From Anaerolineaceae bacterium (GTDB lineage Bacteria; Chloroflexota; Anaerolineae; Anaerolineales; Villigracilaceae), in contig VFJR01000138.1 of the NCBI GenBank assembly GCA_009885945.1, forward strand, positions 1-38,331: DNA of 38,331 nt, written 5' to 3'. The notes beneath the pieces were generated by a model. The model was not told the DNA's origin and searched no databases. It saw only the letters and a list, made by a program, of their open reading frames with translations. The translations under genes and the position numbers were made by a program. How positions within the stretch are numbered: position 1 is the first letter of the stretch; each line of letters opens with the position of its first letter. Of this stretch, positions 32,045 through 38,331 are shown one piece after another.

Positions 32045-35000
32045 TTAATTGCAGGTGTTTAAATTAGCATTCCAACTGCAGCCTGCCGAACTACAACTAG
32101 GTTGGTTAACATACGATCCACAGCTAGGAGCACTTCCTCCGCTGTTGCCGCTATTATCTTTCACCTCGCAAAAAGGCGCACTGAAATTAAACTCCACTGT
32201 GGAAAGAACTTTTCCATTTTCCACATATATATTTTTGAAATCGCAGGCACCGGTTGAAGGATCAAAAGCCTGTCCTTCCGGACAGCCGGGATAACGCCCG
32301 CTCGGAAGGTCTGTCAAACTGCATTGCGAGGCTTCATCAAAATGAAAGCCTGTCAAAGTAAAGCTGGTAGGCTCACCAGATGCAATGCACAGCCCTTCTT
32401 TTTTATCGAAATAGGTACCAACTGGGCAGCCTAAGACAACATCCGGTAGACAAACCCCAAGCGTTTCGCTATACCAGTATCCGGGCATACATCTTGAATT
32501 TGGACTGGGAGGTGGCTCGCTGGGAAGACAACGACCATTTATCAAGATTGAGCCAAGCCGACAGATTCCATTTTGTCCGGGGGAGGGGTATCCTAGAACC
32601 GGATCATAATTGCCATAGTAATATCTGCGACTAGGTACACGAAAAACTGATCTGCCACTTGAATCTCTGCCCCAGTAGCCTGATATTGGAGACCATTCGA
32701 CTGACCCGTCACTACCTTCGGTTTCAGAACTGCTTGTAGTGTCAGTGTCACTACGTGAAATACACGTGTTGCAATCAGATTCAGAAAGGTCCATTCCTTG
32801 AGCCTCACATGATTCTTGGGACTGAATACAGAAAGAATAAACATTAATTAGGATTAGGGGTGTGATCTGACTATCTTCGTTTGGAATACAACGGTCAAAA
32901 TAATTGCTTGATCCCTCCGGACAGGTACCATCGTCGTTTGCCCTCGGATAGCCTGTTATTGGATTCCATTGCCAAAGCCCGAAATCTGGTGACCCTCCAT
33001 CTTCTTCGCTGGGAGGTGGCTCGTTTGGAATACAACTGCCAAAATAATTAATTGATCCTTCCAGACAAGCCCCTTCAGCATTTACGTGCGGATAGCCGGC
33101 TAATGGATTCCAAGGCCCGAGCTCGATGTTTAGTTGCCCCGCCTCATCTTCGCTGGGAGCCGGCTCGTTTGGTACGCAATATAAGCCATAATACAAGGTC
33201 GATCCTTCTGGACACAGCCCCTCTGCGTTGGGTCGTGGATAGCCCCTGAAAGCATTCCAGGAGGGCTGCTGAAGGTCCCCATTTTCGTCCACAACCCATC
33301 TATCGTTGAGAATACATTCGCCAGCAAACAATAATGTTCCTTCCGGGCAAGTCCCATCTGCATTAAGCGGTAATGTTCTATATGCTGGATCGTCAGCGGG
33401 TGTTATGCCCACTGGGACTCGCCAATCTGCGTCGGGGATACAATACAACCCATTCAACAAGCTTGATCCTTCCGGACAAGTTCCATCTGCGTTGGGCGGC
33501 GGATAGCCTGTTATTGGATTCCATGCAGGTAACCCTTCTGTGTTTCTGCCGGCTCTTGCTAGATCTCCAACCGGAATGTCAAATACACATCTTCCAAGCC
33601 TCTCGCTAAAAGTTAATGGGGCTGGACAGGTTTGCTGTTGATTAGCACTCCGCAATGGATTAGGCTGATAAACAGCAAGGCTGACCTGACCTGCAAATTG
33701 GGACTCGCTACTTTGCAGTTGTGCGACGGCAGGCGCGGAATCGTTATGCACGGCAGGCAATAATTTGTTGAAGTCACATTGGGTCGGCGAATCCTGATTG
33801 ACTTCATAGCCGGGCAGGCATTGCAATTCCCCAGCGGCAGGCAAACCATTGACCTGTACTGCCGGCAATAGATCATGTTGAATGAAGACCTCGCCTTGAC
33901 CGTTCGGCGCTGACGAGTTGGAGCACAGGATTCGATTATTATCCACCAGCTGGCAACCTCCAGTTACAGATTGAAGTATTCCACCTGCAGGGATATTGAT
34001 ATCCAACGTAACGTAGCCTACACCCTTTTGGCAGAATTCGCCGGCCTTTGTCATACTATAATCCATAACGGTAGGTGCCCCGTTTACATAATATGCGCTG
34101 GTTTGGCAGGCGGGTGCCATCGGAGCCGGCGCATCCACGACACAGCGAATAGTCTGTCCTATCGCATCAACTATAGCCGGTGGTATGCTAACTGAATTTG
34201 GGGCATCTTCAAGGCATGGACAATAATGTCGAGCCCTGGGACTACTCTCATCAAGACGACCATATGAATCATAAGAGCTAATTCTCTCCACACATTGAGC
34301 ATCCCGGTGAATACCTTCAGAACAACCATTAGGCAGCGGGGGGGGAAGTTCTCCAGAAGGTCGACTTTGTGTGAAACCGCCTAATGGGGGGGCTTCTGCC
34401 TCGGTGGGCACACGTCCGCCGGCCCAGACGCAATATTGCAGCTGATTGTCAGGTCCGATACCCTGTGCGGGTAAGTGGGCTTTCGATGGATTATTAAAAT
34501 CAGCGGTGAGAGAATCAACGATCGATGGCTGACAACTGCCGGCCTCGACACATAGCGAGAATTGATAATTGGTCACTTCGGATTGATAGATCCAAACGCC
34601 TTCGTAAAAAACCAATGTACTGCCGTCCACCCAGAGCATGAGTGTACCTTCAGCCGGGCCGGCAGGTTCTGCCATTGGCGGCACGGTCGGAGTCGGTTCT
34701 GGAGCGATTAATACAAATTTAATAAAAACTGCGCCAATGATAACCAGAACCAGAATAACGCCAAAGATAAGTGGCACAAAAAATCCTCTTCTGCTTGTCC
34801 GCCGCATACGTCTGGCAAGGATTCTCCGATCTCTTGCTTCCCTCATTGCCCTTCTTCTTTCTCTGATTGCAGCTCTCCAAGCTTCTCGGGCTGCAGCACG
34901 TTCCGCTATAGCTTCCGCCCTCTGCCTGGCTCTTGCTTCTCTTAGCGCCCTTCTCCTAAGCCGGGTCGCGTCCAGCTCCTCCAGCATATCTTTCATGTCT

Positions 35001-35140
35001 CGCCGGCTGTCGCTGCTCAATAACATCATCATCAATATAACAGCATCTTCTACGGACATTGTTGAAAAATCAATAGTCATGCCCGCATTATTCGGGTGAT
35101 TATTTATCAAATTCTTGACAATACCTTGGATAATATTCAT
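32045..35140 (-). CDS. Large membrane-anchored Cys-rich repeat protein with partial FGE-sulfatase-like domain
   Basis: A 1031-residue protein, not recognised as a whole. Residues 45-118 are an Arg/Ala/Glu-rich, helix-forming region (ARARQRAEAIAERAAAREA) before one membrane helix (about 119-145), so the long C-terminal part should be outside the cell. Residues about 180-249 resemble the start of the formylglycine-generating-enzyme domain (EVTNYQFSLCVEAGSC, CVWAGGRVPTEAE), but the remainder and its active Cys residues are absent. From about 540 to 880 come six repeats of the form GYPxPNAxGxCPEGSxxxxGxCIP. More Cys pairs follow to the end. Disulfide-stabilised surface repeats are likely. Start may be 35140 or the ATG at 35080; neither has a strong ribosome-binding site. 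Confidence 0.65.
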   Translation of the reverse strand: MNIIQGIVKNLINNHPNNAGMTIDFSTMSVEDAVILMMMLLSSDSRRDMKDMLEELDATRLRRRALREARARQRAEAIAERAAAREAWRAAIRERRRAMREARDRRILARRMRRTSRRGFFVPLIFGVILVLVIIGAVFIKFVLIAPEPTPTVPPMAEPAGPAEGTLMLWVDGSTLVFYEGVWIYQSEVTNYQFSLCVEAGSCQPSIVDSLTADFNNPSKAHLPAQGIGPDNQLQYCVWAGGRVPTEAEAPPLGGFTQSRPSGELPPPLPNGCSEGIHRDAQCVERISSYDSYGRLDESSPRARHYCPCLEDAPNSVSIPPAIVDAIGQTIRCVVDAPAPMAPACQTSAYYVNGAPTVMDYSMTKAGEFCQKGVGYVTLDINIPAGGILQSVTGGCQLVDNNRILCSNSSAPNGQGEVFIQHDLLPAVQVNGLPAAGELQCLPGYEVNQDSPTQCDFNKLLPAVHNDSAPAVAQLQSSESQFAGQVSLAVYQPNPLRSANQQQTCPAPLTFSERLGRCVFDIPVGDLARAGRNTEGLPAWNPITGYPPPNADGTCPEGSSLLNGLYCIPDADWRVPVGITPADDPAYRTLPLNADGTCPEGTLLFAGECILNDRWVVDENGDLQQPSWNAFRGYPRPNAEGLCPEGSTLYYGLYCVPNEPAPSEDEAGQLNIELGPWNPLAGYPHVNAEGACLEGSINYFGSCIPNEPPPSEEDGGSPDFGLWQWNPITGYPRANDDGTCPEGSSNYFDRCIPNEDSQITPLILINVYSFCIQSQESCEAQGMDLSESDCNTCISRSDTDTTSSSETEGSDGSVEWSPISGYWGRDSSGRSVFRVPSRRYYYGNYDPVLGYPSPGQNGICRLGSILINGRCLPSEPPPSPNSRCMPGYWYSETLGVCLPDVVLGCPVGTYFDKKEGLCIASGEPTSFTLTGFHFDEASQCSLTDLPSGRYPGCPEGQAFDPSTGACDFKNIYVENGKVLSTVEFNFSAPFCEVKDNSGNSGGSAPSCGSYVNQPSCSSAGCSWNANLNTCN
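32505..33525 (-). repeat. Six Cys-rich coding repeats
   Basis: Units of the type NADGTCPEGSSLLNGLYCIP recur at about 33430-33525, 33306-33375, 33160-33260, 33010-33110, 32870-32960 and 32500-32600. Some DNA blocks between units, such as CGCTGGGAGGTGGCTCG, are repeated almost exactly, pointing to recent unit duplication. Confidence 0.65.
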
Positions 35141-35306
35141 TGTCGATGCTAAGCCTGCTTTCTAAGAGCCTAACGATCCACCCACCCTTTGAAATGATTC
35201 TGTTTGAAAATATCACATTCAGGTCTAATTCATTGTACTCTCTTTTATGTCGATACCAGGGTCATCGCACACCCACCCAGCACACCCGTTGCGTTATCTC
35301 GCAAAA

Positions 35307-35591
35307 TTATTTGACTCTTCCAAACAAAGCGCGGTTAATGCTTGTCATTTCACACAATGGATATCCAATCTTTTCAGGGCATTCATTAGTTTTCTTTGGC
35401 ATACCTTTTTCAATCGCGATCTTGCCATCTGAATCATCTACTTCAATACAAAATACAGCAACCCCAAAGCAGTTTTTGGGTAAAGGTTGCGTCTTTCAAT
35501 GCAGATAACACTTGCATATTCTTCCGATATCAATTCGTTCGTCTTCCGGTGACCCATCAAATAAAAAATAGATTTTGCAGCTGCGCTTGCC
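35307..35591 (-). pseudogene. Decayed gene remnant between the Cys-rich protein gene and alr
   Basis: One minus-strand frame keeps protein-like sequence across two stops. After a TGA at 35592-35594 it reads CKIYFLFDGSPEDERIDIGR, meets TGA at 35496-35498, then continues CFGVAVFCIEVDDSDG, IAIEKGMPKKTNECPEKIGYP and NRALFGRVK to TAA at 35307-35309. No start codon and no known family were identified. It is probably a degraded gene. The rest of this 486-base gap (35141-35306) shows nothing I can support. Confidence 0.4.
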
Positions 35592-35614
35592 TCAGCTTCG
35601 ATTATTATCCCGTG

Positions 35615-35620
35615 TATACT
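35615..35620 (+). promoter_or_regulatory. Candidate -10 box for a leaderless alr transcript
   Basis: TATACT ends 6 bases before the alr ATG at 35627 and no Shine-Dalgarno sequence is present, so transcription could begin at or next to the start codon. The -35 region is weak. Confidence 0.3.
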
Positions 35621-35626
35621 TGCACA

Positions 35627-36748
35627 ATGCGCCCTACATTTCTTGAAGTTAACCTCAATCAGTTAAAACAAAATCTGGATGCTATTCGCACCCATGTTGC
35701 GTCTGCCAAAGTCTTGGTGGTTTTAAAAGCCAATGCCTACGGTCATGGCGTGGAGGGTGTTGCGCCGTTTCTAGCGCCATTTGCAGATTACATCGGCGTA
35801 GCGCTTGTGGAGGAGGGCATCAACATTCGCAAAATGGGAATTGCGACTCCGATCCTGGTTATGGGCGGAACGCTACCCGAGCAGATTCCTCTCTTCGATG
35901 AATATCAACTTACCCTCGCCGCTTCATCGCCTGCGCTGATGTCTGCCGCTCAACAATATGCCGAATCCAAGCGGACGCGTTTGCGCGTACATCTCAAGAT
36001 CGATACTGGCATGGAGCGTGTTGGCGTCCGTGAATATGAAGCAGAGATGTTTTTGGAGCAATCGCTAAAATGCCAAAGCCTTGAAGTAGAAGGAATTTTT
36101 ACGCACTTTGCAAATTCTGAAGCATCTCTAGAGTCAGACAGCTTGCAGTCTGACCAGATGGTAAAGCCATACCTTCAACTCGAACGCTTTGCAGAAGTAT
36201 TATCATTTTATGAAAAGCGCAGTATTCCTCACCCTGTGCTTCGCCATACTGCTAACTCCGGCGCAGTGCTGAATTTGCCAGAAAGTTATTATGACATGGT
36301 GCGCCCTGGCGTGTTGTTGTATGGCGTTTATCCAGCGCGTGATATTAAAAAGACAATTGATGTGAAACCTGCGCTCAAATGGAAGTCGCATATCGCCTAT
36401 AGCAAGATTACCCAGCCTGGGCGTGGAGTCAGCTATGGGTCGTTGTGGCAAGCCCAAAGCGCGGCGCGAATCGTTACGATCCCATGCGGCTATGCAGATG
36501 GATATTTCCGCAGGATGACGAATCAAGCGCAGGTGATCATCAATGGTAAAAAATATCCGCAAGTGGGCAGAATCTGCATGGATCAATTTATGGTAAACAT
36601 GGGCGAGGATGCGGCAGAGCTTGGCGATGAGGTAACTTTGTTTGGCGAGGGCATTACCGCCGAAGATTTTGCGGACTGGACAGGCACGAATGAATATGAA
36701 GTAATGACCAATATCAGTGCGCGTGTGCCAAGGGTGTTTGTGCGGTAG
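35627..36748 (+). CDS. alr: Alanine racemase
   Basis: PLP enzyme that makes D-alanine for peptidoglycan. The 373-residue protein has the PLP lysine Lys34 in VVLKANAYGHG and the catalytic tyrosine in RGVSYGSLWQ, with the conserved RICMDQFMVN near the C-terminus. The frame is open to 35396, but that part has no family similarity, so I use the ATG at 35627, where MRPTFLEVNLNQLKQNL is a normal Alr start. A small inverted repeat lies inside the gene at 36130-36153. It is followed by lspA (gap 35) and rluD on the same strand, a cell-envelope and rRNA-modification block. Confidence 0.92.
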   Translation: MRPTFLEVNLNQLKQNLDAIRTHVASAKVLVVLKANAYGHGVEGVAPFLAPFADYIGVALVEEGINIRKMGIATPILVMGGTLPEQIPLFDEYQLTLAASSPALMSAAQQYAESKRTRLRVHLKIDTGMERVGVREYEAEMFLEQSLKCQSLEVEGIFTHFANSEASLESDSLQSDQMVKPYLQLERFAEVLSFYEKRSIPHPVLRHTANSGAVLNLPESYYDMVRPGVLLYGVYPARDIKKTIDVKPALKWKSHIAYSKITQPGRGVSYGSLWQAQSAARIVTIPCGYADGYFRRMTNQAQVIINGKKYPQVGRICMDQFMVNMGEDAAELGDEVTLFGEGITAEDFADWTGTNEYEVMTNISARVPRVFVR

Positions 36749-36783
36749 GGTAAAATGAAAGAACTATATTAAAGAGGTGTATT

Positions 36784-37320
36784 TTGAATCGTATTGTAAG
36801 AGATTACTTGAACTTGTTTGGAATTGCCGGCGTGATTATTACGTTGGATCAATGGACGAAATGGCTGGTGCGCGAAAGTATTCCCTTTGGCGGGCAATGG
36901 CTGCCGGAGTGGCTTTCGTGGTTGAGTCCTTATGCGCGTTTTGTAAATTGGGCTAATAAAGGCGCGGCATTTGGTATGTTTCAGCAAGGCGGCATGGTCT
37001 TTACTGTGCTGGCTTTTATTGTGATAGGTGCAATTATTTATTATTATCCGCAGGTGGAAAATAATGATTGGGCATTGAAGCTGGCAATGGGTATGCAAAT
37101 GGCTGGCGCGGCAGGAAACCTGATAGACCGACTTATGTTTGGAGAGGTTACAGATTTTATTTCTGTGGGAACTTTCCCTGTTTTCAACGTGGCTGATTCA
37201 AGCATTACGATCGGGGTAGTTGTGTTACTTTTAGGGGCGTGGTGGAATGAAAGGCAAGCAAAAATGAAAAAACAACAAGTAGAAATGGGTAACGATCAAT
37301 TACCAGCGAATCAATCATGA
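36784..37320 (+). CDS. lspA: Lipoprotein signal peptidase (signal peptidase II)
   Basis: Membrane aspartyl protease that removes the signal peptide from lipidated prolipoproteins. The 178-residue protein has four hydrophobic helices and the family motifs NKGAAFGMF, GAAGNLIDRL (first catalytic Asp) and FNVADSSITIG (second catalytic Asp). It should serve the three lipoproteins seen in this window. The start is TTG at 36784 with AGAGG about 8 bases upstream; no ATG fits. Its stop overlaps the rluD start by 4 bases (ATGA), so the two genes are coupled. Confidence 0.92.
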   Translation: MNRIVRDYLNLFGIAGVIITLDQWTKWLVRESIPFGGQWLPEWLSWLSPYARFVNWANKGAAFGMFQQGGMVFTVLAFIVIGAIIYYYPQVENNDWALKLAMGMQMAGAAGNLIDRLMFGEVTDFISVGTFPVFNVADSSITIGVVVLLLGAWWNERQAKMKKQQVEMGNDQLPANQS

Positions 37321-38246
37321 GCGATCGCGTTGAAACATTTCGCTACGAAGGTGAGAAATCTGGCAGGCTGGATAAATTTTTAGTAACCTGTTTGCCTGAA
37401 TTTTCACGGGCACGCTTGCAGGGTTTGATCGAAGATGGTTTTGTATTGATCGATAGTGTTGCCGCAAAAAAATCTGGGCAAGGTCTGGATGTGGGTGCGC
37501 AGGTGGAAGTTCGTATACCGCCGCCTGTGCCTAGTGGTTTGATCCCGGAGGATATTCCGCTCAATATTGTTTTTGAAAACGAAGAGATACTGGTAGTTAA
37601 TAAAGCGGCTGGTATGGTGGTGCATCCCGCCGCTGGTCATGACTCTGGAACTTTAGTACATGCTGTGTTGGGATACGATCCTGATATGGAAGGTATCGGC
37701 GGGGAGGAGCGCCCCGGCGTGGTGCATCGTCTCGATAAAGAAACCTCAGGCTTGATTCTATTGGCAAAGAATGAGCGTGTACACCGCTGGCTTCAAGATC
37801 AGTTCCGTTTGCGTTTGGTAGAAAAAACCTATATCGCTTTGGTAGATGGAAAGCCGCCGACACCAACGGGACGCGTGGAAGCGGCAATTGCTCGTGATCC
37901 AAGTCACCGTAAGAAAATGGCTATTGTGCGCGCAGACAAGGGGCGTGAGGCGGTTAGTGAATATAAGACTCTTGAATCCTTTCCAGAGCATACATTACTA
38001 GAGTTTCATCCATTAACTGGGCGCACTCATCAAATTCGTTTGCACTGTGCGTTTTTAGGTTGTTCCATTGTAGGCGATGCTGTTTATGGAAAAAGAAATT
38101 TCACATTAGATATAAGCAGGCATTTCCTCCATGCGGCAAAATTAAGTATTATGCTTCCAAACGAAAGCAAGCCCCGTCTCTTTGAGGCTGAATTACCTGA
38201 TGAGTTGAAGACTGTATTAGTAGAAGTGCGAGCGCGGCAGGCATAG
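37317..38246 (+). CDS. rluD: RluD-family 23S rRNA pseudouridine synthase
   Basis: Converts uridine to pseudouridine in large-subunit rRNA. The 309-residue protein has an S4 RNA-binding domain (about 14-62, RLDKFLVTCLPEFSRARLQ) followed by the RluA/RluD catalytic domain with Asp140 in VVHRLDKETSGLILLAKN, the conserved KTYIALV block, and HPLTGRTHQIRLHCA. The target position is not certain from sequence. It overlaps lspA by 4 bases, a gene order common in bacteria. After its stop come 85 bases without a gene. Confidence 0.92.
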   Translation: MSDRVETFRYEGEKSGRLDKFLVTCLPEFSRARLQGLIEDGFVLIDSVAAKKSGQGLDVGAQVEVRIPPPVPSGLIPEDIPLNIVFENEEILVVNKAAGMVVHPAAGHDSGTLVHAVLGYDPDMEGIGGEERPGVVHRLDKETSGLILLAKNERVHRWLQDQFRLRLVEKTYIALVDGKPPTPTGRVEAAIARDPSHRKKMAIVRADKGREAVSEYKTLESFPEHTLLEFHPLTGRTHQIRLHCAFLGCSIVGDAVYGKRNFTLDISRHFLHAAKLSIMLPNESKPRLFEAELPDELKTVLVEVRARQA

Positions 38247-38300
38247 GAATTTCCTAAAATTTTTCTAGCCACCCGACACGTTGTCAAATACCTAATCCGT

Positions 38301-38331
38301 TGGTTGAGCGATGTCCTGAGCATGTCGAAGG
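38301..38331. repeat. Partial copy of a widespread CCTTCGACAtGCTCAGG-type repeat
   Basis: The end of the window reads, on the minus strand, CCTTCGACATGCTCAGGAC followed by ATCGCTCAACC. Short elements of the CCTTCGACAAGCTCAGG type recur in intergenic DNA of many bacteria. The copy is cut by the window edge. Confidence 0.45.

Noticed and set aside
32505-33525. CRISPR-like array from regularly spaced repeats
   Set aside because: The spacing is about 100-150 bases or more, the units vary and keep one coding frame, so they are protein repeats.
35140-35508. Rightward open frame of 122 codons in the gap before alr
   Set aside because: The composition is not protein-like, and the minus strand of the same region carries a better, though decayed, coding signal.

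Overview
The window looks like a chromosomal segment of a Chloroflexota bacterium of the Anaerolineae type. The evidence is indirect: lipoproteins and surface proteins with Pro/Thr-rich linkers, a eukaryotic-type citrate synthase, a Hint-domain lipoprotein, many AT-rich starts including TTG, and dense housekeeping genes with no plasmid or phage backbone. No rRNA, tRNA or CRISPR array was found.

Layout. Positions 1-2825 (leftward) hold an M1-peptidase-like lipoprotein (cut by the window edge), a small P-loop protein, a channel-like RCK protein and a SpoIIE-type phosphatase. Positions 2898-7353 (rightward) hold oligopeptidase B, a 7TM-PAS histidine kinase and a single-domain response regulator, closed by a strong bidirectional terminator. 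Positions 7374-10868 (leftward) hold citrate synthase, malate dehydrogenase and thioredoxin reductase. An AlkD-like protein follows at 11010-11678, then the first Rhs-fragment cassette (11699-13292), hisS, and a leftward operon of DEAD-box helicase, response regulator and tandem GNAT. Next come a DMT transporter, hemW, two paralogous lipoproteins (one carrying a C-terminal Hint domain), and a PIG-L deacetylase. Positions 22894-24960 are a tight PilZ, acetolactate decarboxylase and DNA methyltransferase operon. Then come glpD, the second Rhs-fragment cassette (26748-28864), a truncated haemoglobin, thiolase, DinB and hbd, a 1031-residue Cys-rich membrane-anchored protein, a decayed gene remnant, and an alr / lspA / rluD block.

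The most unusual feature is a pair of loci about 15 kb apart with the same architecture on the same strand. Each has an Rhs core fragment running into a unique C-terminal domain, then a small or medium multi-pass membrane protein, then a second, shorter Rhs core fragment that ends at once. There is no full-length rhs gene in the window. The arrangement reads as displaced toxin-tip plus candidate-immunity cassettes flanked by direct repeats of Rhs core DNA. In locus II the membrane protein belongs to the CPBP (Abi) family, which includes known bacteriocin self-immunity proteins. The fragments have landed at gene borders: they appear to rewrite the end of the globin gene, touch the glpD promoter and may supply part of the hisS promoter.

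Central metabolism suggested here: TCA enzymes (gltA, mdh), four-carbon acyl-CoA chemistry (thiolase, hbd), acetoin formation (acetolactate decarboxylase), glycerol-3-phosphate oxidation and haem chaperoning. All functional calls come from motif reading by eye; no database search was run.
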